The notes beneath the pieces are model-generated. The model saw only the letters and a list, made by a program, of their open reading frames with translations. It was not told the origin of the DNA and did not search any database. From Thermoleophilia bacterium UBA2241 (GTDB taxonomy: Bacteria > Actinomycetota > Thermoleophilia > UBA2241), in the NCBI GenBank assembly GCA_002347645.1, contig DDYF01000048.1:1-35914 (forward strand): a stretch of DNA of 35,914 nt, read 5' to 3'. Position numbers and translations under genes: made by a program. Position 1 is the first letter of the stretch; each line of letters opens with the position of its first letter. Positions 22,880 through 30,883 of the stretch are shown in pieces.

Positions 22880-24502
22880 GTGACGACGAACGCACCGACG
22901 GGCGAGGACGCGATCCGCGCGCAGATCGAGGAGCTGGGACTCGGCGGAAGTGGCGCTGTGCATCGCAACCTGCCGCCCGCCGAGTTGATCGCACGGTCGC
23001 TGGCGCGCAGCGAAGGCATCCTCGCCGCCAACGGCGCGCTCGTCGTCAAGACTGGCGAGCCCTCCGGGCGCTCGCCCAACGACCGGGTCATCGTCGAGGA
23101 CGACTCCGCCGAGCGTGTCTGCTGGGGAGACGTGAACCTGCCCTGCACGCCGGCGCTGTTCGACAGGCTGCTGGACAAGGCACGCGGCTACCTCCACGGC
23201 CGCGACCTCTACGTCTTCGACGGCTTCGCCGGCGCCGAACGTACCTACCGCCTGCCGATCCGCGTCGTCACCGACGCGACCTGGCACACGCTGTTCGCCA
23301 ACACCCTTTTCGTGCGTCCGACGCGCATCGAACTTGACGACTTCGAGCCCGGCTTCACCGTGATCGACTGCGGGGCCCTCCGCTCGAGCGCGGATTATGA
23401 CGGCACCCGCACCTCAGTGTTCGTGGGCATCAGCTTCACCCGCAAGCTGGTGCTCATCCTCGGAAGCATGTACGGCGGTGAGATCAAGAAATCGGTGTTC
23501 ACCGTCATGAACTACCTCATGCCGCAGCGGAACGTGCTGCCGATGCATTGCTCGGCGAACATGGGCGAATCGGGGGACGTCGCCCTGTTCTTCGGCCTCT
23601 CCGGGACCGGAAAGACGACCTTGTCCGCCGATCCCGACCGCCGTCTCATCGGCGACGACGAGCACGGCTGGAGCGACCACAGCGTGTTCAACTTCGAGGG
23701 CGGCTGCTACGCCAAGACCATCCGTCTCTCGGAGTCGTCGGAGCCGCAGATCTTCAACGCCATCAAGTTCGGGTCCATCCTGGAGAACGTCGTCATCGAC
23801 CCGCAAACACGGGCCATCGACTACGGCTCCGACTTCCTCACCGAGAACACGCGCGCCACGTACCCGATCGACCACATCCCCAACGCCGTGCTGGGCGGTG
23901 TCGGTGACCACCCCCGCAACGTCTTCTTCCTGGCCTGCGACGCTTTCGGTGTGCTGCCGCCCATCTCGCGGCTGACCCCGGAGATGGCGAGCTACCACTT
24001 CCTGTCGGGCTTCACCAGCAAGGTGGCCGGTACGGAGGTCGGCGTCAACGAGCCCCGGCCTACCTTCTCGACCTGCTTCGGGGCGCCGTTCATGCCGTTG
24101 CACCCGAGCCGTTACGCGGAGATGTTGGCCGAACGCCTGAGCTGGCACGAGACGGACTGCTGGCTCGTGAACACGGGCTGGACGGGCGGGCCGTTCGGCG
24201 TGGGCCACCGGATGAGCATCGCGCTCACGAGAGCGCTCATCTCGGCGGCAGTGAGCGGCACCTTGGCCAAGGCAGGCTTCACCCCGCACCCCGTCTTCAA
24301 GGTGCTGGTGCCGCACCACTGCGACTGCGCGGCCGATGGCGTCCTCGACCCGCGCGCGAGCTGGGCCGACACGGAGGCCTACGACCGGTCGGCCCGCGAC
24401 CTCGCGCGCATGTTCCAGGAGAACTTCCGGCAGTACGAGGGACACGTCGCGCCGCAGGTGCTGGCGGCGGGACCCGATCCGGAGACCGTGGCCCCCGCAT
24501 AG
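22880..24502 (+). CDS. pckA: Phosphoenolpyruvate carboxykinase (ATP)
   Basis: PckA converts oxaloacetate and ATP to phosphoenolpyruvate, CO2 and ADP, the first step of gluconeogenesis; in anaerobes it can also run toward oxaloacetate. GTG 22880 is chosen because GGGAGGG ends about six bases upstream and because it gives 540 residues, the usual family length; an in-frame ATG at 22859 is less well placed. Signatures are KTGEPSGRSPNDRVIV, the metal and substrate site LPMHCSANMG, and the P-loop GLSGTGKTTLSADPDR (about 239-254). The kinase-2 motif LIGDDEHGW and NFEGGCYAK follow. The enzyme looks complete. Divergent from the P-type ATPase remnant. Confidence 0.95.
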   Translation: MTTNAPTGEDAIRAQIEELGLGGSGAVHRNLPPAELIARSLARSEGILAANGALVVKTGEPSGRSPNDRVIVEDDSAERVCWGDVNLPCTPALFDRLLDKARGYLHGRDLYVFDGFAGAERTYRLPIRVVTDATWHTLFANTLFVRPTRIELDDFEPGFTVIDCGALRSSADYDGTRTSVFVGISFTRKLVLILGSMYGGEIKKSVFTVMNYLMPQRNVLPMHCSANMGESGDVALFFGLSGTGKTTLSADPDRRLIGDDEHGWSDHSVFNFEGGCYAKTIRLSESSEPQIFNAIKFGSILENVVIDPQTRAIDYGSDFLTENTRATYPIDHIPNAVLGGVGDHPRNVFFLACDAFGVLPPISRLTPEMASYHFLSGFTSKVAGTEVGVNEPRPTFSTCFGAPFMPLHPSRYAEMLAERLSWHETDCWLVNTGWTGGPFGVGHRMSIALTRALISAAVSGTLAKAGFTPHPVFKVLVPHHCDCAADGVLDPRASWADTEAYDRSARDLARMFQENFRQYEGHVAPQVLAAGPDPETVAPA

Positions 24503-24588
24503 GCACGGCCGTCCCAAGAGGGCGCCGCACCCACCGCGGACCCGATACCTCGAGCGGTCCACCGCGACAGGCAGCTAACGTCAATCAA

Positions 24589-24616
24589 GTGATGCATTGA
24601 TGTTATGATGCGTCAC
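24589..24616 (+). promoter_or_regulatory. vapBC promoter with inverted-repeat operator
   Basis: GTGATGCAT (24589-24597) and ATGCGTCAC (24608-24616) form nine-base arms with one mismatch around 10 nt. The repeat encloses TGT-TATGAT (24601-24609), an extended -10 box. This local AT-rich island lies just before the antitoxin gene. A VapB-VapC complex binding here to repress its own operon is the family norm. Confidence 0.6.
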
Positions 24617-24644
24617 GTCCATGCTGACGCCCATGGAGGGCCTC

Positions 24645-25034
24645 ATGCGGACCACGCTGACCATCGACTCACAGGTCCTCGGCGAGTTCAAGAAGCGCGC
24701 GGCGGAGACGCATCGCACGCTCAGCGGGCTGATCGAGGAGGCGCTTCGCGAGCACTTGAGTCGCGGGCGCGATCAGGCCGCCACCAGGCCGCTCGACTTC
24801 CCCATCGTCGGTGGCGGCGGCGTCGCGCCCGGCGTCGACCTCTCGAGCAACGCCGCCCTGGCCGGCTACGTCGACAGGGCCGACGGGACCGTGGGGCGCT
24901 TCGCCGACTCGACGGACGCGGCGGACCCGGGCTCCGGCCAGGCAGACTCCGGCCGCTGCCCCGAGCCGTCGATCGAAGCGCAAACGACAGCGCTGACCAT
25001 CCACTCGTGCTCCTCCCCGACCTCAACGTCCTGA
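24645..25034 (+). CDS. VapB-type ribbon-helix-helix antitoxin
   Basis: ATG 24645 follows GGAGGG by four bases and gives 129 residues. The first about 45 residues are a ribbon-helix-helix DNA-binding unit (MRTTLTIDSQVLGEFKKRAA and TLSGLIEEALREHL). A short toxin-binding tail follows with the family pattern GGGGVAPGVDLSSNAALAGYV. After about residue 80 the sequence becomes low complexity and continues about 50 residues into the start of the toxin gene; VapB proteins usually stop near 70-85, so the original stop may have been lost. It overlaps vapC by 28 bp. Confidence 0.8.
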   Translation: MRTTLTIDSQVLGEFKKRAAETHRTLSGLIEEALREHLSRGRDQAATRPLDFPIVGGGGVAPGVDLSSNAALAGYVDRADGTVGRFADSTDAADPGSGQADSGRCPEPSIEAQTTALTIHSCSSPTSTS

Positions 25035-25429
25035 TCGCTGCGCACCGCTCCGACAGCCCGCTCCACGAGCGCTGTCGTGACTGGCTGCGCGCGGTCTACG
25101 CCGGCGACGAGCCGTTCGGGCTCTGTGCCCCCGTGCTCATCGGCGTGGTCCAAATCCTCACGCACCCGCGTGTCTTCTCGCCACCGGACACGCGCGAGCA
25201 GGCCTTTGCCTTCCTGCACTCCCTGCTCGGCCACCCGAACGCGTTGCTGTTGAACCCCGGGCGTGACCATGTGCGCCTCTTCGAGGAGCTCTGTAGCGCG
25301 GCCGCCGCCCGCGGCGACCTGGTGACCGACGCCTACCTTGCGGCGCTGGCCATCGAGACGGGTGCCGAGGTCGTCAGCGCCGACCGCGACTTCGCTCTCT
25401 TCCCGGGACTGCACTGGCGGCGGCCGTAG
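25007..25429 (+). CDS. VapC-type PIN domain ribonuclease toxin
   Basis: GTG 25007 gives a 140-residue PIN protein. The N-terminal motif LLPDLNVLIAAHR carries the first metal-binding Asp. The C-terminal part TDAYLAALAIETGAEVVSADRDFALFPGL holds the later acidic residues. The middle FGLCAPVLIGVVQILTHPRVF matches the actinobacterial VapC branch. PIN toxins cleave tRNA or rRNA when freed from antitoxin. No frame defect is seen, so the toxin is probably functional. Its start lies inside the antitoxin frame, which indicates translational coupling. Confidence 0.87.
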   Translation: MLLPDLNVLIAAHRSDSPLHERCRDWLRAVYAGDEPFGLCAPVLIGVVQILTHPRVFSPPDTREQAFAFLHSLLGHPNALLLNPGRDHVRLFEELCSAAAARGDLVTDAYLAALAIETGAEVVSADRDFALFPGLHWRRP

Positions 25430-25469
25430 AGCCGCGACCCGGCACGCGTGGTCGCCACACCTTGGGAGC

Positions 25470-28325
25470 TCAGTCCGCGCGGCGCGTCATCGCCGGCGCT
25501 CGCCGCACGGCTGCGGCCGCGAACGCCCCCGCCAGGAGGGGTACGCCGAACACGACGGCGAGAAGCGGAAGCCACGGGATCGCCAGCGCCGGGTCTGATG
25601 CGACCTGCATCCCGGTCAAGTGATCCCAGGTCTTGGCGGTGAGCGGCTGGGCGACCGCGACCCCGGCGAAGAGACCGACCACCATGCCGAGCACAGCGCC
25701 GACCAGTCCGACGGTGACCGCCAGAGCGGCGGCGAACCGCCGCCTCGTGCCGCGCGTGGCCCCGACCGCCGCGAAGGTGCCCATGTCGGACTGCTGCTCG
25801 GCCAGCGACAACGCGGTAGCGATCAGCGTCACGGCGAGCAGGAGGGCGGCCACGAGGCCGAAGACGACCGCCATCGCGAGCGTGTCGTTGCGCACGAAGC
25901 CCTGCTCGACGTAGCCGTAGGCGTCGTCCGCCAGGTACTCGTCGAGAGTCTCCGACAGCTTGGCGTCGATGGCGCCTTCAGGATCCCGCAACAGGACTCC
26001 CTCCTCGACCAGCGGCCAGCCGAGCCGCCGCGCCGTCTCTACGGTCACGACCGCTCCCGTGCCGGTGCCGGCGAGTGGCAGCGAACCGTTCTCCGTGACG
26101 CTCACGGGCAGTGTCACCGCCGGCATGCTCCTTTGGTCGTCGACGGCGAGGTCCGTGTACTCCATCGCGTCTGGATCGTAGAGCGCGGTCCCGGTGGCCA
26201 TGTCCAGCGTGCCATCGTGGATCAGCGACGCATGGATCGTGGCGATGCCCCCCTGAGCGAGCGTGCGGCGCTCCGAGGGGCTGAGCCCCAATCGGCGCCC
26301 CAGCTCGCCGGCCGGAAGAGCGATGATTCGCCCGTTGTAGCTGTCCTGTGTACCGAGCACCTGGGAGGCGTCGCTCCCGTGCAGCCTGCTGTTCAGCGAA
26401 GCCACGACGGAAGAGCCCGGCGACACGGCGGTAACGAACGGTCGCCTCGCTCTCGATGCAAACCGCTCCTCGTCCGTCCTCACCACGAGCAGGGGGACCT
26501 GCAGCAGGCTTGGCGCCACGTGTCGCAGTGTGCGCGTCACCAGCGGCTTTGCGTCCTTCCCTCCCCAGTCCCACATGACGAATCCCTCGCCCTGCAGGGT
26601 CTGCTGCAGGTACTCACCGGCTTGCTTCTCGGTGTCGCTCACCAGGGCGATGCTCATCGTGGTGAGCGCGGCGACGCCGGCCAGGATGGCGGCGACCGTC
26701 GGCGTGGACCGGGAGCGATGGCGGGCGACGTCACGGGTCGCCATCCTCGCCGCGACGGGCAGTCGCGAGGCGAAGGCGCCTGCCGCGATCAGCAGCGTCG
26801 GCACTGTCAGCAGGGCGCCAAGCACGAGAACGACCGCTGCCGCTGCACTGAATCGTTCGTCGAGGCCGGTCCACATGCTGTAGACGAGAAAGCCCCCGCC
26901 GCCGGCGAGGAGCAACGCGCCGAGCAATGGAAGGCGCTTGCTCGCGGGCGCCGACACGTTCTGTCCGCGCATCACGCCCACGATGTCGAGGCGACCAAGT
27001 CGCAGCGACGGGAGCAGCGCCGCCGTAAGGGTGCTCAGGGCGGCGCACGCGACGATGATAGTGACGGCCAGCCACGGGACCGTGAAGGAGCCGACCGTCG
27101 TGTCCGGGTGGGTGGAGCGCCAGATGCCGATCGCGGCCTTCAGTCCGCCGCCCCCCACCACCGCCCCGCCGAGCGCGGCCGCCACGCCCAGGATCAGGGC
27201 CTGGGCAAGGACCGAACGACGCAACTGCCGGGTCTCGGCGCCGTTGCACGCGGCCAACGCCAGCGTGCGCCGCTGGCGAGCGGCGCCCACGGCGAACGCC
27301 GGCGCCACCAGCAGGGTCACGGCAAGGAAGAGGGCGACGGCGCCGAGGGCCGACACCTGGCGTGTCACGTCCCGCTCGCGATCGAGTTGCTCAAGGACTA
27401 GCGGGTCCAACTCGCTCCTGTCGGGGGGGTCACGCAGGACGGCCGCGCTGACCACGGCGATGCCATACTCGTTCAGGGAGCGCACCTCGGGCCAAAGCAT
27501 CGGCTCGTCGCGCTTGAGGATCCAGGCCTGGGTCGACACATCTACGGTCCCCCAAAGTCGAGGCGAGACGAAGTCGGGGCCTTCGCCGTAAGCGCTGAGC
27601 GCGCTGGCGGTCCCGACCACGTCGACCTCCCGATCCTCGCCGCTGAAGGAGACGGCGACCGTTCCCTCGTTCGGCATGCCCTTGTCGGTACCAACCGCGG
27701 TCACGAGGACTTCCGTCTGGTCGCGAGGCCAGCGGCCCGACGTGAGCTGGACTTTTTCCCCCAGGTCCACGTCGCGACCGTCGACCACGAGGCCGCGGAT
27801 GCGAATGCGGCGTTCGTCAACGACGAAGCGCGCGTCGACCTCCGCGACCGGGATCAGCGTGCCGCCGACAAGTCGCTCCATCGCTTTGGTGTTTCGCTGG
27901 AGCACTTCGGTGCCGTAGTGCCCTTCAACGTACCCCGGCACCGACTTGACGGACGCTTGGGAAAAGTCGTACCAGTCTGCCTCAGGCGACTGCACGACCC
28001 GCGCCTGCTCCGGCATATGGACGAACGCCCGGCCGCTGCCCATGTGCGAGGGGATCAGGTCCTCGCCGTGTACGCCGCCGATCCCGACCCAGCAGACGGC
28101 TGCGACGAGCAAGGCGACGGGGACCGCCACCATGACGAGCACGAGGACGCTGCGACCCTTGTACCGGCGCACGTCGCGCCGGGCCATGCGCAGCGCCACT
28201 CGCCAGCTCGCCCTCCAGCGAGCGAAGCGGGAACGGGGGCCGCGGGGCCCGCGACGAGGCGTCGGCGCATCGCCCAGGGATGCTCCCTCATCGCCCGCTC
28301 GCTGGGAGCGCATGCGGCTGGTCAT
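25470..28325 (-). CDS. FtsX-type ABC transporter permease, large two-domain form
   Basis: The start at ATG 28325 lies 10 bp after the ATPase stop and follows GAGGT; it gives 951 residues. The plan is one N-terminal helix (about 57-80), then a large extracytoplasmic domain to about 320. Three helices form the first FtsX unit (about 330-470), and a short pair of helices sits at about 485-540. After a further helix near 570 comes a second extracytoplasmic domain (about 590-820), and the final FtsX unit covers 825-945. Such MacB/YknZ-like permeases with a LolD-like ATPase work as mechanotransmitters or exporters of lipids and antimicrobial peptides. The upstream PadR and ATPase genes make this a self-regulated module. 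It converges on vapC with 40 bp between. Confidence 0.85.
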   Translation of the reverse strand: MTSRMRSQRAGDEGASLGDAPTPRRGPRGPRSRFARWRASWRVALRMARRDVRRYKGRSVLVLVMVAVPVALLVAAVCWVGIGGVHGEDLIPSHMGSGRAFVHMPEQARVVQSPEADWYDFSQASVKSVPGYVEGHYGTEVLQRNTKAMERLVGGTLIPVAEVDARFVVDERRIRIRGLVVDGRDVDLGEKVQLTSGRWPRDQTEVLVTAVGTDKGMPNEGTVAVSFSGEDREVDVVGTASALSAYGEGPDFVSPRLWGTVDVSTQAWILKRDEPMLWPEVRSLNEYGIAVVSAAVLRDPPDRSELDPLVLEQLDRERDVTRQVSALGAVALFLAVTLLVAPAFAVGAARQRRTLALAACNGAETRQLRRSVLAQALILGVAAALGGAVVGGGGLKAAIGIWRSTHPDTTVGSFTVPWLAVTIIVACAALSTLTAALLPSLRLGRLDIVGVMRGQNVSAPASKRLPLLGALLLAGGGGFLVYSMWTGLDERFSAAAAVVLVLGALLTVPTLLIAAGAFASRLPVAARMATRDVARHRSRSTPTVAAILAGVAALTTMSIALVSDTEKQAGEYLQQTLQGEGFVMWDWGGKDAKPLVTRTLRHVAPSLLQVPLLVVRTDEERFASRARRPFVTAVSPGSSVVASLNSRLHGSDASQVLGTQDSYNGRIIALPAGELGRRLGLSPSERRTLAQGGIATIHASLIHDGTLDMATGTALYDPDAMEYTDLAVDDQRSMPAVTLPVSVTENGSLPLAGTGTGAVVTVETARRLGWPLVEEGVLLRDPEGAIDAKLSETLDEYLADDAYGYVEQGFVRNDTLAMAVVFGLVAALLLAVTLIATALSLAEQQSDMGTFAAVGATRGTRRRFAAALAVTVGLVGAVLGMVVGLFAGVAVAQPLTAKTWDHLTGMQVASDPALAIPWLPLLAVVFGVPLLAGAFAAAAVRRAPAMTRRAD

Positions 28326-28335
28326 CGCCGGGACC

Positions 28336-29064
28336 TCAAACGACCGCCGCGCCGAGCAGCGTCTCCGCCACGGCGGACGTGCCGGTGCTGTCGACGATGA
28401 CGCCGTCACGCAGGAAGATCACACGGTCGGCCCACGCCGCGTGGCGTGCCTCATGCGTGACGAGCAGTCCCGCGGCGCCGGCATCGCAACGCTCGCGCAG
28501 CACCCGCAGCACCTCTTCGCCGGTGTGGGAGTCCAGGGCGCCGGTCGGCTCGTCGGCCAGCACCAGACGCCGGTCGCCCACCAGGGCGCGCGCGATGGCG
28601 ACCCGCTGCTGCTGGCCACCCGACATCTTGTCCGGGAACCGGTCGGCCAGCTCGGGGACCGAGACGAGCTGGAGCGCGGCTCTCGCCATCCGCCTGGCCT
28701 CGCGCACACGCCGGCCGTCGAGCTCCAGAGGGAGCGCCACGTTCTCGATTGCTGTCAGCGACGGGATGAGGTTGAGGTCCTGGAAGACGAAGCCCACCCG
28801 GCGGCGGCGCAGCCGGGCAAGAGCGTCGCCCTTGAGGTCGCCGATGCACCATCCCGCGATGAACACCCGCCCGCCCGTGGGCGCGTCGAGGCCGCCCGCG
28901 ACGTTCAGCAGAGTGGACTTGCCGGACCCACTCGGGCCCATGACGGCGACCAACTCGCCGGCATGCACGTCCATAGTGACCCCCGCGAGGGCGCGGACCG
29001 CCGTCGCGCCTTCGCCGTGGACGCGGCTGACGTCATCCAATCTGAGGATCAGCTCTCCACTCAT
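28336..29064 (-). CDS. ABC transporter ATP-binding protein (MacB/LolD type)
   Basis: From ATG 29064 the protein has 242 residues with all motifs intact. Walker A is GPSGSGKST (about 44-52), and the Q-loop is in VGFVFQDLNLIPSLTAIENV. The signature is MSGGQQQRVAIARAL, Walker B is LVLADEPTGALD and the switch is VTHEARHA. The FQDLNLIPSLTAIENV stretch is typical of the MacB/LolD/FtsE class, which pairs with FtsX-type permeases such as the gene 10 bp downstream. The start codon overlaps the stop of the PadR gene. It energises the permease from the cytoplasmic face. Confidence 0.92.
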   Translation of the reverse strand: MSGELILRLDDVSRVHGEGATAVRALAGVTMDVHAGELVAVMGPSGSGKSTLLNVAGGLDAPTGGRVFIAGWCIGDLKGDALARLRRRRVGFVFQDLNLIPSLTAIENVALPLELDGRRVREARRMARAALQLVSVPELADRFPDKMSGGQQQRVAIARALVGDRRLVLADEPTGALDSHTGEEVLRVLRERCDAGAAGLLVTHEARHAAWADRVIFLRDGVIVDSTGTSAVAETLLGAAVV

Positions 29065-29672
29065 CGCGCAGTCCTCCCGAGAGTGATGTCGTCGCTCGCC
29101 ACGGGGACGTCCATCCTGTGCCGCCGCGGCTCGCTCGCCTCGCGGGCCAGCATGGCCTCGACGTGGTCGAGCCAGCGGACCTCCGCCTCGGCCGAGAAGA
29201 TCAGGTTCTCCAGCACGAGCAGCCAGGCGATGTCGGCGCCGCCGGCGCCGTCCGGCGCCTGGTCGCCGGCGTGCTTCTTGAGACGCGTCAGGTCCTGGAG
29301 GTGTCGCAGGGTCGCGGTGCGCTGCGTCTGCACGACCTGCCGCACGTCGACGCCGGGGACGGTCACGGCGAGCGCCAGCTTGATGGCCAGCTCGTCGCGT
29401 GGGGCGGAGTCGCGGTCGACGGGGGAGAGCCACCACTGAGCGACCTCCCTGCGACCAGCCTCGGTGAGCCGGTAGGAGATGCGTCCCTCCTCGTCAGCGG
29501 CGCCTGCCGCCTTCACCAGTCCGTCGCGCTCGAGCCGCGCCACCGTCGTGTAGACCTGCCCGACGTTGAGTGGCCAGGTCCCCCCGGTCCTGGCTTCGAA
29601 CTCTGCTCGCAGTCGGGCGCCGTACGTGGGCTCCTGTGCGAGCAGTGCGAGAAGGGCCGACTTGACTGACAC
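29061..29672 (-). CDS. PadR family transcriptional regulator
   Basis: GTG 29672 is preceded by GGAGG at seven bases and begins the family N-terminus VKSALLALLAQEPTYGARLR. The open frame extends further upstream but crosses the promoter. The 203-residue protein has a winged helix (about 1-85, with LNVGQVYTTVARLERDGLV and ISYRLTEAGRREV) and a long C-terminal helical dimer domain, as in PadR-s1/LmrR-like repressors. It heads the operon with an ABC ATPase and FtsX permease; this trio is the usual arrangement for a transporter induced by its own substrate. The operator is proposed at 29701-29732. Confidence 0.9.
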   Translation of the reverse strand: MSVKSALLALLAQEPTYGARLRAEFEARTGGTWPLNVGQVYTTVARLERDGLVKAAGAADEEGRISYRLTEAGRREVAQWWLSPVDRDSAPRDELAIKLALAVTVPGVDVRQVVQTQRTATLRHLQDLTRLKKHAGDQAPDGAGGADIAWLLVLENLIFSAEAEVRWLDHVEAMLAREASEPRRHRMDVPVASDDITLGRTAR

Positions 29673-29700
29673 GAGACGACCTCCGATGTCGCGTCCCCGT

Positions 29701-29747
29701 ATACTCAGTATTGTGGTGTATATACCGAGTATCTCCACGGCCGTCAA
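29701..29747 (-). promoter_or_regulatory. Near-consensus promoter overlapped by PadR-type operator repeats
   Basis: Read leftward, TTGACG (29747-29742), 17 nt, then TATATA (29724-29719). This is the best sigma-70-like promoter in the window. It is embedded in dyads: ATACT/AGTAT repeats at 29701-29705, 29707-29711 and 29728-29732, and GTATATAC (29718-29725) across the -10 box. ATACTC (29701-29706) and GAGTAT (29727-29732) form outer arms. A repressor bound here would block polymerase; the first gene encodes PadR. Confidence 0.65.
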
Positions 29748-29840
29748 GGGGCCGCGGCGGCGGGCGGAAACCCCCCTCGGTGATCGCGCCGGAGGGCGTC
29801 GAGCTACCGCTGTCTTCTCGCGCACATCCCTGGGTGGTCT

Positions 29841-29871
29841 TTGCCGCTCATCGCGGCTTCTGGTACCGTAC
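29841..29871 (+). promoter_or_regulatory. Promoter of the etfBA-acyl-CoA dehydrogenase operon
   Basis: TTGCCG (29841-29846), 17 nt, TACCGT (29864-29869), the latter preceded by TG as an extended -10. The ATG at 29879 is only nine bases after the -10 box and no Shine-Dalgarno sequence fits between, so the message is likely leaderless or nearly so. The 15 bases 29857-29871 are identical to those before pckA. Confidence 0.55.
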
Positions 29872-29878
29872 CGACCCT

Positions 29879-30883
29879 ATGACGGCCCCGGCCCCCGATA
29901 TCCCCCGGCCGCTGCGCCTCGTCGTCCTCGTCAAGCAGGTCCCCGACACTGCCAACGTGACGGGTGAGGCGATGAAGGAGGACGGCACCATCAACCGTGC
30001 CGCTCTGCCGACGGTGTTCAACCCTGAGGACCTGAACGCGCTCGAAGAGGCGCTGAAGCTGAAGGACCGTCACGGCGGACGGGTGACCGTGATCACGATG
30101 GGGCCGGCGGCGGCCGTCGCCGTGCTGCGCGAGTCGCTCTACCGCGGCGCCGACGAGGTCATCCTGCTCACCGACAAGGCGTTCGCCGCCGCGGACACGC
30201 TGGCGACGAGCTATGCGCTGGCGCAGGCGGTGAAGAAGGCCGGCGAGTTCGACCTCGTGCTCTGCGGCCGGCAGGCGATCGACGGCGACACCGCCCAGGT
30301 CGGGCCGCAGACGGCCGAGAAGCTGGGCGTGCCGCAGATCACCTGCGTGAGCCGCATCGACGAGGTCGTGGTCGGCACGACGAGCGAAGGCGCGTCCGGC
30401 GAGAAGGACGCGGCTAGCGAGAAGGATGCGGCCGGCGCCAGTCGGGGCCGCGTGGTCGCGACGCGCTCGGTCGAGGGCGGCTTCGAGACCCTCGAGAGCA
30501 CGCTCCCGGCGCTGCTCACGATCACCTCCGAGGCCAACGACCCGCGGCCGCCGAGCGTCAAGCTGGCCATGGTGTACAAGGACATCGCTGCCGAGGCCAT
30601 GCCCGCGTACGACGACAGCTACCTCGACCCTGGGGCCGACGAGGCGCAGGTCTGCATGCTCGACCGCAGCGGCCGACCGGTGTGCCGCGCCAAGGTGGTG
30701 CAGTGGGACCACGCCGCCGTCGGCGCCGAGCGCGACCTGGTCGGTCTGCGCGGCTCTCCGACGCGCGTGAAGGAGATCGAGAGCGTCGTCCTGGCGCAGA
30801 GCGAGGCGCGCATGGTCGAGCCGAGCGAGGCCGGCATCGCCGAGCTCGTGCACGAGCTGATCGAGGAGCACATCCTTGGATAG
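29879..30883 (+). CDS. etfB: Electron transfer flavoprotein, beta subunit, bifurcating-type motif
   Basis: The 334-residue protein has the ETF-beta fold. VVLVKQVPDTANVTG starts the first strand, and NPEDLNALEEALKLKD and LYRGADEVILLTDKAF follow. CGRQAIDGDTAQVGPQTAEKLG matches the GDTAQVGP form known from flavin-bifurcating ETFs rather than the AMP-binding DDDCNQTGQ form of classical ETF. It is longer than the usual 250-260 residues, owing to a Ser/Asp/Lys/Ala-rich insert at about 166-190 and an extension around 235-290. The ATG is chosen from the promoter position; upstream in-frame codons precede the promoter. It overlaps etfA by eight bases. Confidence 0.9.
   Translation: MTAPAPDIPRPLRLVVLVKQVPDTANVTGEAMKEDGTINRAALPTVFNPEDLNALEEALKLKDRHGGRVTVITMGPAAAVAVLRESLYRGADEVILLTDKAFAAADTLATSYALAQAVKKAGEFDLVLCGRQAIDGDTAQVGPQTAEKLGVPQITCVSRIDEVVVGTTSEGASGEKDAASEKDAAGASRGRVVATRSVEGGFETLESTLPALLTITSEANDPRPPSVKLAMVYKDIAAEAMPAYDDSYLDPGADEAQVCMLDRSGRPVCRAKVVQWDHAAVGAERDLVGLRGSPTRVKEIESVVLAQSEARMVEPSEAGIAELVHELIEEHILG

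Noticed and set aside
24503..24588. Terminator after pckA
   Set aside because: Only short imperfect GGACC/GGTCC pairings are visible; none is convincing.
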